Assembly (NCBI GenBank): GCA_031254155.1
Contig: JAIRVA010000226.1
Location: forward strand, 1-6,218
DNA length: 6,218 nucleotides
Reading direction: 5' to 3'
DNA from: Propionibacteriaceae bacterium
GTDB taxonomy: Bacteria; Actinomycetota; Actinomycetes; Propionibacteriales; Propionibacteriaceae
In this document: positions 1 to 5,630 of the stretch, in pieces
Numbering within the stretch: position 1 is the first letter of the stretch
How the letters are laid out: the number at the start of each line of letters is the position of its first letter
Notes under the pieces: model-generated
Database searches by the model: none
The model's input: only the letters and a program-made list of their open reading frames with translations
What the model was told of the DNA's origin: nothing
Translations under genes and position numbers: made by a program

Positions 1-153
1 CGTTTTTGCGGGCCCGCGTAATCCTGCGGTTTGGGTCAGTGGTTCCCCCGGGGCGGCGTGGCCGGCGGCCGGAGGGGTCGCCGCCACGCCGAGCCCGGGA
101 AGGGCCAACATCGGGGGGATTGCCACGGACGCGTGGTCGGGATTGTTGGTCAC
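1..153 (-). CDS. Partial unrecognised protein, N-terminal 51 residues (runs off left edge)
   Basis: A frame stays open on the minus strand from a GTG at 153-151 to the window edge, 51 codons without a stop. An AAGGAG Shine-Dalgarno (minus sense of 162-167) lies 8 nt upstream of the GTG, and a TAGAAT -10-like box lies 29 nt before that. About three quarters of the codons end in G or C, as expected for a gene here. The peptide begins MTNNPDHASVAIPPML and continues with an Ala/Pro/Gly/Leu-rich stretch ending around GHAAPGEPL. The stretch has some character of an export signal, but it lacks the Arg/Lys-rich start of a normal signal peptide, so export is only possible. No family is recognisable from so short a piece. 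The gene follows the CAP-domain gene in the same direction but appears to have its own promoter. The main support is the SD and the resemblance of its leader to the CAP gene's. A different start further into the frame (ATG at 111-109) is possible. Confidence 0.45.
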   Translation of the reverse strand, partial: MTNNPDHASVAIPPMLALPGLGVAATPPAAGHAAPGEPLTQTAGLRGPAKT

Positions 154-161
154 TTGCGTGG

Positions 162-167
162 CTCCTT
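162..167 (-). promoter_or_regulatory. Ribosome binding site deciding the GTG start at 153
   Basis: On the minus strand this reads AAGGAG, 8 nt before the GTG start. It sits inside CCCCCCTCAAGGAGCCAC, which nearly matches CCCCCCTAAGGAGCCAC before the CAP-domain gene. This match is the main reason for calling a start codon here. Confidence 0.55.
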
Positions 168-196
168 GAGGGGGGTCGGGAGGCACTGACGGGATC

Positions 197-202
197 ATTC
201 TA
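197..202 (-). promoter_or_regulatory. Candidate -10 box for the left-edge gene
   Basis: The minus strand reads TAGAAT, close to the actinobacterial sigma-70-type -10 (TANNNT), 29 nt upstream of the AAGGAG site. No good -35 hexamer is visible 16-19 nt further upstream; the region there is the T-rich TTCCTTTTGTTT. Its position relative to the SD is nearly the same as that of the candidate -10 of the CAP gene (27 nt), which supports it modestly. Confidence 0.4.
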
Positions 203-207
203 TGAGA

Positions 208-236
208 TATCACAAACAAAAGGAAGGGCGGTGCCC
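208..236 (-). terminator. Weak candidate intrinsic terminator of the CAP-domain gene
   Basis: Read on the minus strand, about 60 nt after the CAP gene's stop codon, GGGC-ACC-GCCC could form a 4-bp hairpin and is followed directly by TTCCTTTTGTTT. The order of GC stem then T-rich run is right for a Rho-independent terminator, but the stem is very short. The T-rich run also lies just upstream of the -10 box of the next gene, so the two signals are tightly packed. Confidence 0.3.
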
Positions 237-296
237 AGGTGTGTAGCGTGTGACGGACGGAGCCGGGAAAACGTGCGGCCGTCGCCATGCCCGCTC

Positions 297-2825
297 TCAC
301 CAGCCGGTGTCCACTGGGACCTTCGCCGCGAACTTCGCGTTGCCCAGTCCCTTGTAGAAGTTCAGTTGGTGCGTCGTGTCCTGGCGGCCCATCAGGTCGG
401 CCTGCCCGTCACCCGTCAGGTCCGCCCCGGCGGCCAGGGTGTTACCGGTCCAGCCGGAGCCGGCCTGGACCTTCGGGTTGAAGGTACCCGTCCCCTTGCC
501 GGTGTACTGGAAGAGGTCGCCCGCCCTGTTGATGCCCAGGATATCGGCCTTGCCGTCGCCGTTCAGGTCGCCGGCGGCGTACAGGTTCCAGCCCGTCCAG
601 CCGGAGCCGACCTGCACCCGGGCGTTGAACGTACCGTTACCCTTGCCGGCGAACAGGAACAGGTCGCCCTTCCCGTTGATGCCCAGGATATCGGCCTTGC
701 CGTCGCCGGTCAGGTCGCCGGCGGGGACGAGCCGCCAGCCGGTCCAGCCGGACCCGACCGGTTGGCGCGCGCCCAGCGGGCCTGCGCCGTGACCGGGGTA
801 GAGCCACAGCGTACCGTCGGCGGTGATGCCCAGGATGTCGGCCTGGCCGTCACCGGTGAGGTCGCCCGGCCCGAAGATCTGGCTGTCCCGAAACCCGCTT
901 CCCAGGTTGACCGCCCCGGTGAGGTGGCCATCGGTCTGGCCGGGGTACGACCAGAGCGTGCCGTTCGCGTCGACGGCCAGCAGCTCACCGTGGCCGTCGC
1001 CCGTCATGTCGGCGCCCAGGGTGAAGCGGAGGACCGGTTTGGCGGGCGCCGCCGGCGCGACTGCTGGCACGGTCACGGCCGCCGCGGTCGTGGTGGCCGT
1101 GTACCCTCCGGCGGCCACCGTCACCCGGACGCTCAGTTGGTGAGTCTGGTCGGCGGTGGTGATGGCGTACGACGTGGCCGTCGCGCCCGCGACCGGCTGG
1201 CCGTCGCGGAGCCACTGGTAGGTGGTGGCAGCGTTCGCCGGGTAGTAGCCCGACACCGTCGCGGAAACGGTGCTGCCTGCCGTGGCGGTTCCGCTGATGG
1301 TTGCGACGCCGACGTACGCGTGCGCGATGACGACAGGCACAGCCTGGGTACCGGAGGCGACAAGGGCGTAGTCCCGCGTCCCGGCGACCGAAGTCCACAG
1401 GCTCGTCGGCGCGCTCACCCGCAACCCGTAGCACTCGCCGTAGTGCGACGTGAACGAGAACTGCCCGTCCGCGCCGACGGTCACCGTGCCGAAATGGTCC
1501 GACCCACCCGTGATGTCCGCCTTCGTGTCACAGGTGTAGTTGTCGTACTTGACCACCGTGCCCGCGATGGCCGTACCATCGGTCGTGGTCACCTGGCCGG
1601 TGATCGTCTCGGGCGCGCCGATCGTGAGGGGCGCGGAGGTCGCCGTGGTGGCCGTGTAGTTGGTCTGGTTGGCGTTCACCGTGACGGTCAGGCTCGCCCC
1701 CGCGTCCGCCGGGGTGACGGTGTACGTCGAACCCGACCGGATGGAGGTCGTACCCCGGTACCAGGTGTACACCAGCCGCGCGTCAGTGGGCGTGACCCCG
1801 CTCACGACCGCCGTCAGCGTCGAGCCCACGGCAGGCGTCCCCTGAATGGTGACGGCCCCGATCGAGGTCCGCTGCGCTGAGAACACCTTGACTTCGTACG
1901 TGTCGCTGACCGGGCCGGAAATCGTCACGCGGTAGGTGTCGTACCCCCCGGCGGGCGGCGCGCTGAGCGCCGGCATCGTCCACACGAGCACCGCGTCGGG
2001 GTAGACGTAGAGGCCCGGCGACGAGGGCCAGAAGTTGTCGACCCCGCTGATGGTGACGGGGGTCCCGTTCTTTGTCACCGTGACCGTGGCCCCCGCGAAG
2101 CTCACCTGGGGAGAAGAGTACGACCAGTAGCCGGAGGTGGGCAGGAGCTCATACGGGAAGTACCCCCGCGAGGGGTACGCCACCCCGGTGGCGGGGCGGG
2201 GGTTTCCCTTGAGAACGCCGTTGTTGGCGGGGTTGCCCCACTGCATGGCGTGGCCGTACTGGGCGATGCCGATGCCGACCTGTTTCAACTCCGGGAACAG
2301 GACCCACTCGCGGTGCCCGACGTTCGGTACGCCGTAATCGTCCATGTACCCGACGACGGCCTGCCCGCCGGTCTCGAAGCCCCGGCCGACGGCGAGGTCG
2401 CTGAGTCCGGCGCCCTGGGCCCCGGCCGCGGTCCAGCAGGCCCACGTGCTGGGCGGGTTGTGGCTCAGGTTGTTCTGGGCGGCCATGATCAGCGCGGTCT
2501 GTTGGGCCATCGCGGTGGCCGCCGCGTTCTCGGTCACCGGTTGGAGCCCGGCCAGCGCCCGGTAGTAGTTGATGACGGTGACCTCGGCGTCCCGGGCGGC
2601 CTGGGAACTGGTCCCGGCCGTGCAGGAGTCGAGCGAACCGGTCCAGCCCTCGGGTACCACGGTGGCCGGGACGTAGGTGGAGAGGAAAGCGTTCCGGACG
2701 GACTCCAGGCTCGCCGTGTCGGGCGTCACCGCCGCCTGGGCGGGAGCGGGGTGGCCGGTCATCAGCCCGACGAGGGCTATTGCAATGGTGATTGCCGCAA
2801 GACGGCGGCGTGACGAAGATGTCAT
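297..2825 (-). CDS. Secreted CAP-domain protein with Ig-like modules and C-terminal FG-GAP/VCBS repeats
   Basis: An 842-residue exported modular protein. The ATG at 2825 follows TAAGGAG by 5 nt. Residues 1-31 form a Sec signal peptide: RRR at 6-8, a hydrophobic core, and an A-x-A site in PAPAQA with cleavage near 31/32. A CAP/SCP-like domain follows (about 75-195), with H122 in LSHNPP, the Cys pair C68/C130, GHREW at 170-174 and VGIGIA at 183-188. The usual GEN-type Glu motif is not evident. Residues about 322-402 and 505-587 are Ig-like modules (YTWYRG, YQWLRDG). Between them, about 406-475 resembles a carboxypeptidase-regulatory/CnaB-like fold with C432 and C465. The tail holds five FG-GAP/VCBS-type repeats with a D-x-[TN]-G-D-G calcium-loop motif at 606, 655, 704, 753 and 802, exactly 49 residues apart, probably forming part of a beta-propeller. 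There is no LPxTG anchor, so the protein is probably released or held non-covalently. CAP domains have varied roles and the activity is unknown. The domain calls are firm; substrate and function are not. Confidence 0.93.
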   Translation of the reverse strand: MTSSSRRRLAAITIAIALVGLMTGHPAPAQAAVTPDTASLESVRNAFLSTYVPATVVPEGWTGSLDSCTAGTSSQAARDAEVTVINYYRALAGLQPVTENAAATAMAQQTALIMAAQNNLSHNPPSTWACWTAAGAQGAGLSDLAVGRGFETGGQAVVGYMDDYGVPNVGHREWVLFPELKQVGIGIAQYGHAMQWGNPANNGVLKGNPRPATGVAYPSRGYFPYELLPTSGYWSYSSPQVSFAGATVTVTKNGTPVTISGVDNFWPSSPGLYVYPDAVLVWTMPALSAPPAGGYDTYRVTISGPVSDTYEVKVFSAQRTSIGAVTIQGTPAVGSTLTAVVSGVTPTDARLVYTWYRGTTSIRSGSTYTVTPADAGASLTVTVNANQTNYTATTATSAPLTIGAPETITGQVTTTDGTAIAGTVVKYDNYTCDTKADITGGSDHFGTVTVGADGQFSFTSHYGECYGLRVSAPTSLWTSVAGTRDYALVASGTQAVPVVIAHAYVGVATISGTATAGSTVSATVSGYYPANAATTYQWLRDGQPVAGATATSYAITTADQTHQLSVRVTVAAGGYTATTTAAAVTVPAVAPAAPAKPVLRFTLGADMTGDGHGELLAVDANGTLWSYPGQTDGHLTGAVNLGSGFRDSQIFGPGDLTGDGQADILGITADGTLWLYPGHGAGPLGARQPVGSGWTGWRLVPAGDLTGDGKADILGINGKGDLFLFAGKGNGTFNARVQVGSGWTGWNLYAAGDLNGDGKADILGINRAGDLFQYTGKGTGTFNPKVQAGSGWTGNTLAAGADLTGDGQADLMGRQDTTHQLNFYKGLGNAKFAAKVPVDTGW
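300..1034 (-). repeat. Five tandem 147-bp repeats encoding FG-GAP/VCBS modules
   Basis: The 3' third of the CAP-domain gene is an in-frame tandem array. A plus-strand marker, GATGCCCAGG, recurs at 531, 678 and 825, exactly 147 bp apart, matching the 49-residue protein period. The two copies around 531 and 678 are the most alike at DNA level, with only scattered substitutions over dozens of bases. The outer copies have diverged more: the first (near 1010) has GHGELLAV in place of QADILGI, and the last ends at the stop codon with the start of a further unit (DTGW). Recombination between the central copies could change the copy number. Confidence 0.9.
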
Positions 2826-2830
2826 AGTGG

Positions 2831-2837
2831 CTCCTTA
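2831..2837 (-). promoter_or_regulatory. Ribosome binding site of the CAP-domain gene
   Basis: The minus strand reads TAAGGAG, 5 nt before the ATG at 2825. It is preceded by a run of six C residues. Together with the following signal peptide it fixes the start and excludes a longer in-frame extension. Confidence 0.85.
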
Positions 2838-2863
2838 GGGGGGTTGAAGCACTAGTTCCCCTG

Positions 2864-2893
2864 ATCGTAGGTGATGCGGCAGCACCTCGTCTA
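2864..2893 (-). promoter_or_regulatory. Candidate sigma-70-type promoter of the CAP-domain gene
   Basis: On the minus strand, TAGACG (2893-2888) matches TTGACA at four of six positions and is separated by 18 nt from TACGAT (2869-2864), a good actinobacterial -10. Transcription would start near 2857, giving a leader of about 32 nt that carries the C-tract and the SD. This is based on pattern match only. Confidence 0.5.
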
Positions 2894-2953
2894 TCGAATG
2901 GGCGATCAGATTGGGTGGACGCATCGAGCAGGGAAGATGTGCAAGCTCGCCGG

Positions 2954-2982
2954 TTCGGAACGGTCCGCGGATGGCCTAGAAT
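2954..2982 (+). promoter_or_regulatory. Candidate promoter of the glycosyltransferase/pyruvyl transferase operon
   Basis: TAGAAT at 2977-2982 is a strong -10 match. TTCGGA at 2954-2959, 17 nt upstream, is only a weak -35 (three of six positions). The predicted start near 2989 would leave a leader of roughly 107 nt before the GTG at 3097. The -10 is the better supported half; an extended or activator-dependent promoter would fit the poor -35. Confidence 0.45.
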
Positions 2983-3001
2983 CATGACATCACATTGAAG
3001 T

Positions 3002-3070
3002 CGGCCCGGCTACCGGGTCGTCGCGGGGGGTTCCCCTTTCCCCTCAGAACTAGGGCCGCCACTGGCGGTC
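3002..3070 (+). promoter_or_regulatory. Hairpin-rich 5' leader of the glycosyltransferase operon
   Basis: Three short inverted repeats lie between the predicted transcription start and the SD. The first, 3002-3009 with 3013-3020, is an 8-bp stem with a CTA loop and one G-U pair. The second, 3025-3028 with 3033-3036, is GGGG-GGTT-CCCC. The third, 3054-3060 with 3064-3070, is a 7-bp stem with an ACT loop and one G-U pair, ending 14 nt before the SD. No known riboswitch consensus is recognised and no U-tract follows any stem. GC-rich DNA often makes such stems by chance, so a regulatory role is only a possibility. Confidence 0.3.
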
Positions 3071-3084
3071 ACCGGCCTGTGAAT

Positions 3085-3090
3085 GGAGGT
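3085..3090 (+). promoter_or_regulatory. Ribosome binding site deciding the GTG start at 3097
   Basis: GGAGGT lies 6 nt before the GTG at 3097, ideal spacing. The same frame is open upstream to a TTG at 2995, but that codon has no comparable SD and lies only about 13 nt past the predicted -10. The GTG at 3097 is therefore the preferred start. Confidence 0.85.
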
Positions 3091-3096
3091 ACTTGC

Positions 3097-4260
3097 GTGG
3101 AGTCCGCAACCCGCGCCGGGGCGCTACCTCGTGAGCGTTCCGGCGCGTGGGCGGCCTCGTACCGGGACCTTCGTCACCGTGCCGGGCTGGGGATCCGCCG
3201 CGTGGTCTCGCCGCCCCTCTGGGGTGGTTTGCAGGCGATCCGGCGTAGTTTCACCCTCGTCAGCGCGCGGGTCAAGGTGCCACGGTACCCCGGGATGCCG
3301 CTGCTCAGCGTGGTCATGGCGGCGTACAACACCGAGCGGTACGTCGGTGCGGCCCTCGCGAGCCTCGTCAGTGGGCAGTGGCCCCGGCTGGAGATCATCG
3401 TCGTCGACGACGGGTCGACGGACGGGACGGCTAGCGTCGTGGCCGAGTTCGCGGCGTCCCACCGCACGCCCGTCATCCGGCTGGTGCGGGCGCCGCACCG
3501 CGGGCCCGGGGCGGCCCGCAACCTGGGGGCGGGGTTGGCGACGGGCCGCTACCTCGCGTTCTTCGACTCGGATGATGTCGCGGACCCGTTCTTCTACCGG
3601 CGGGCGGTGCGGGGACTCACGCGGTCCGGCTCGGACTTCGCCCTCGGCGCGTACGCCATTCTCGTGGCCGGCCGCCGCTGCCCGCCCCCGTCGTACATCC
3701 GCGACCTCCACCACCAGACCCGGCGCGGGGCCACGCTCGCGGACACCCCGCTCGCCATGACGAACGCGCTGATGTGTACGCGGGTGTACCGGCGGGATTT
3801 CTACGAGCGCTGCGTCGCGCCCCAGCCGGAGGGGGTGTTTTTCGAGGACCAGTTGGTGACGATGCGGGGGTACGTGGCCGCGACGGCCTTCGACGTCCTG
3901 CACACCCCGGCCCTGCTGTGGCGGCGCCGGGGGACGGGGGACGCGACCACCCAGCGCGCGGGGACGGTGGAGAACCTGCGTGAGCGGATCGCGGCCTACC
4001 GGGCGGTGGCGGACTTCCTGGGGTCGCGCGGGGAGGACGCGATCCGGCGCGAGCGACTGGTCCAGCTCTTGGCGACCGACCAGCTGCGGCTCGACCAGGC
4101 ACTAGCCGCCCAGCCGGAGTACCTTGACGTGGCGCGGCAGTTCCTGGACTGGGCGGTGGGCGAGATCGGGTGGGAGCTCTACGAGGCCCGCGTCGCCCCG
4201 GCCGACCGGGAGTTGCACGACTGGGTCGCCCGGCACGGCGCGGCCGGGGAGGGGCGGTGA
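3097..4260 (+). CDS. Family 2 glycosyltransferase (GT-A fold), probable cell-envelope polymer enzyme
   Basis: A 387-residue protein expected to transfer a sugar from a nucleotide donor to an envelope glycan or lipid-linked acceptor on the cytoplasmic face. The GT-A domain starts at residue 67 with MPLLSVVMAAYN. It shows VVDDGSTDGT (102-111, nucleotide-sugar binding), GAARNLGAG (138-146), the metal-binding DSDD (157-160) and FFED (248-251), whose acidic pair fits the catalytic-base position of GT2 enzymes. The helical C-terminal region has no transmembrane segment. Residues 1-66 are a basic extension that may contact the membrane; a short form starting at the ATG at 3295 is possible but lacks the good SD seen at 3097. 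From memory, the stretch from DSDD to the LRERIAAYRAV segment resembles the GT2 module that actinobacterial TagF-type teichoic acid proteins carry, but no CDP-glycerol polymerase domain is fused here. The stop overlaps the next gene's start, so the two are probably cotranslated. The fold is certain; donor and acceptor are unknown. Confidence 0.93.
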   Translation: MESATRAGALPRERSGAWAASYRDLRHRAGLGIRRVVSPPLWGGLQAIRRSFTLVSARVKVPRYPGMPLLSVVMAAYNTERYVGAALASLVSGQWPRLEIIVVDDGSTDGTASVVAEFAASHRTPVIRLVRAPHRGPGAARNLGAGLATGRYLAFFDSDDVADPFFYRRAVRGLTRSGSDFALGAYAILVAGRRCPPPSYIRDLHHQTRRGATLADTPLAMTNALMCTRVYRRDFYERCVAPQPEGVFFEDQLVTMRGYVAATAFDVLHTPALLWRRRGTGDATTQRAGTVENLRERIAAYRAVADFLGSRGEDAIRRERLVQLLATDQLRLDQALAAQPEYLDVARQFLDWAVGEIGWELYEARVAPADRELHDWVARHGAAGEGR

Positions 4261-5438
4261 CCCGGGTCCTCCTGCGGGCCCACAAGTCACCCTTTGCCGT
4301 GGCCAGCGCGGCGAAGACCCTCACCCGCAACCTCATCGGTAACAACGTCGGCAACCTGGTTTTCTCGCAGGCGACGTACCGGCTGCTGTCGACGGCCGGT
4401 ACGCGCATCGACGCCCGGCGGCTCACCGGTCTCGACCCGGGCTGGGTGAACGAGCGGTACGACCGGGTCGTCGTACCACTGGCCGACGCGTTCCGGCGCT
4501 CCTTCGTGGACGAACTCCGGGAGCTGACCAGGTTGATTGACCGCTTGACCATCCCGGTCACCGTCCTCGGGGTCGGCTGTCAGGGCCCGCTCAGCGGCCG
4601 GATCGCGCCGTCGGCGCTCGATAGTGAGGTGACGGCGTTCATGGAGGCCGTGCTCGCGCGGTCGGCCACGGTGGGGGTCCGCGGGGAGATCACGGCCGCC
4701 TACCTGAGGCGGCTCGGCTTCGGGGCGGACGTCGTCGACGTGATCGGCTGCCCGTCGATGTTCCTGGGCGGACCGGCGCTGGGTCTCAAGGAGACCGGGG
4801 AGCTGACGCCAGGCTCCCGGATCTCGCTCAACGTGTCGCCGTACGTGCCGCGGATGGCCGCGGTCGCGCTGGACCACGCGGCGCGGTACCCCGGACTGAC
4901 GTACACCGCCCAGGACCACCTCACGCTCGGACTCATGCTCCGGGGGCACTACGACGCGACGACGCCGGGGCCCGCCGGGGCGCCGACCACGCTCGACCAC
5001 CCGCTGCTGCGGGACCGCCGGACGGTGTTCCCGCTCGACCCGGCGACGTGGCTCCGCCACCTCGCGGGCCAGGAGTTCTCCTTCGGCTCGCGCATCCACG
5101 GCAACATCGTGGCGCTGTTGGCGGGTACCCCGGCGGTGGTGCTCGCCCACGACGCGCGGACCCTCGAACTCGCCGATTACCACGAGATCCCGCGCCTGGA
5201 ACTGCGGGAAGGCACGCCGGTCGACGCCATGGCGCTGCGGGCGGGGGCCGACTTCGGCCCCACGGTGGCGGGCCATCCGAAGCGTTGGGCGAGGTTGCTG
5301 GCCTTCCTGGACCGTCAGGGCGTGCCGCACGTCTACCGCCCAGGCGAGTCCCCGGCCGCCTTCGACTCCCGCCTCGCCGCGGTGAGGTACCCGCCCCTGG
5401 TCCGGGTCGGCGACCGGATACCCCCCTGGTCCGCCTAG
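4257..5438 (+). CDS. Polysaccharide pyruvyl transferase family protein
   Basis: A 393-residue protein of the polysaccharide pyruvyl transferase family (the CsaB-related group), whose characterised members move pyruvate from phosphoenolpyruvate onto a sugar of a cell-wall or extracellular polysaccharide as a ketal. Visible hallmarks, in order, are IGNNVGNLVF near residues 27-36, VTVLGVGCQGP (101-111), TVGVRGE (138-144), IGCPSMF (163-169), RISLNVSPYVP (188-198) and the C-terminal FGSRIHGN (276-283), followed by ALLAGTPAVVLAHD. The basic residue and His in SRIHG are the expected conserved pair. There is no signal peptide or membrane segment, which fits a cytoplasmic enzyme. The start is a GTG whose last two bases begin the TGA of the glycosyltransferase (GTGA); a G-rich SD-like GGGGAGGGG lies just upstream. 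This implies translational coupling and a shared pathway. Some family members have other or unproven activities, so pyruvylation is likely rather than shown. Confidence 0.9.
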   Translation: MTRVLLRAHKSPFAVASAAKTLTRNLIGNNVGNLVFSQATYRLLSTAGTRIDARRLTGLDPGWVNERYDRVVVPLADAFRRSFVDELRELTRLIDRLTIPVTVLGVGCQGPLSGRIAPSALDSEVTAFMEAVLARSATVGVRGEITAAYLRRLGFGADVVDVIGCPSMFLGGPALGLKETGELTPGSRISLNVSPYVPRMAAVALDHAARYPGLTYTAQDHLTLGLMLRGHYDATTPGPAGAPTTLDHPLLRDRRTVFPLDPATWLRHLAGQEFSFGSRIHGNIVALLAGTPAVVLAHDARTLELADYHEIPRLELREGTPVDAMALRAGADFGPTVAGHPKRWARLLAFLDRQGVPHVYRPGESPAAFDSRLAAVRYPPLVRVGDRIPPWSA

Positions 5439-5464
5439 CGGGAACCCCGCCCGGCGACACGCCG
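5438..5464 (+). terminator. Possible hairpin terminator after the glycosyltransferase operon
   Basis: Two adjacent short inverted repeats follow the stop codon: GCGGG-AAC-CCCGC at 5438-5450 and CGGCG-ACA-CGCCG at 5452-5464. Each is a perfect 5-bp stem with a 3-nt loop, and no U-tract follows. Actinobacterial terminators often lack U-runs, so a role in ending transcription is possible, but the stems are short. Confidence 0.3.
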
Positions 5465-5565
5465 TGGTTCAGTCCCCTGGCGCATCTGGCAGCCGGTCAG
5501 AGGTCGGGGCCAGCCGCCCTGTTCGGGGTCCCACAAGGGGGTATGCGCTGGGATATCTAAAGAGC

Positions 5566-5571
5566 TATCAT
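5566..5571 (+). promoter_or_regulatory. Candidate -10 box of the right-edge secreted-protein gene
   Basis: TATCAT matches the -10 pattern TANNNT and sits in the most AT-rich stretch of the gap, 46 nt before the AAAGGAG site. The best hexamer 18 nt upstream is TATGCG, a poor -35. The call is tentative. Confidence 0.3.
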
Positions 5572-5617
5572 GATGATCCTGGTCCCCCCGCCACCTAGCA
5601 TCCCGGGGACCCCTAGC

Positions 5618-5624
5618 AAAGGAG
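5618..5624 (+). promoter_or_regulatory. Ribosome binding site deciding the GTG start at 5631
   Basis: AAAGGAG is followed by six bases and then GTG. The codons after it encode a textbook signal peptide, which supports this start over the in-frame ATG seven codons in. Confidence 0.85.
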
Positions 5625-5630
5625 CAGATC

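Larger units (their letters stand above)
2826..3096. other. Divergent intergenic region
   Basis: This 271-bp region separates the CAP gene (minus) from the glycosyltransferase operon (plus). It is less GC-rich than the genes and contains a promoter candidate on each strand, with the -10 boxes about 110 bp apart. The half towards the CAP gene holds its leader. The half towards the glycosyltransferase is a longer leader with hairpin potential. No tRNA or recognised riboswitch is visible. A 38-codon open frame at 2871-2987 covers both promoters and is not considered a gene. Confidence 0.8.
5439..5630. other. Intergenic region before the right-edge gene
   Basis: This 192-bp gap lies between the pyruvyl transferase gene and the next plus-strand gene. 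Its first part holds two small hairpins. Its second part (about 5541-5580) is noticeably AT-richer and contains TATCAT at 5566-5571 as the best -10 candidate, with no good -35. Between that and the SD lie a 7-bp inverted repeat (GGTCCCC at 5581, GGGGACC at 5605) and a direct repeat CCTAGCA at 5594 and 5612. The separate leader suggests the right-edge gene is transcribed on its own. Confidence 0.6.

Noticed and set aside
300..1034. The 147-bp repeats as a CRISPR array or mobile element
   Set aside because: The repeats are in frame, without unique spacers, and encode regular FG-GAP/VCBS modules.
6..1880. A 624-codon open frame on the plus strand opposite the CAP-domain gene
   Set aside because: It is antisense to a gene with clear domains and a signal peptide. 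Its product is Arg/Gly/Val-rich with a repetitive section that merely mirrors the FG-GAP repeats, and long spurious frames are normal opposite GC-rich genes.
2871..2987. A 38-codon plus-strand frame in the divergent intergenic region
   Set aside because: It lies over both predicted promoters, has no clear SD, and lacks the GC-rich third positions of the real genes.
2995..3096. An N-terminal extension of the glycosyltransferase from a TTG at 2995
   Set aside because: The GTG at 3097 has an ideal GGAGGT site. The extension overlaps the structured leader and begins almost at the predicted transcription start.
3617..4561. A long minus-strand frame across the glycosyltransferase/pyruvyl transferase junction
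   Set aside because: The translation is Arg/Pro/Ser-rich low-complexity sequence with no recognisable domain, and it opposes two well-supported genes.
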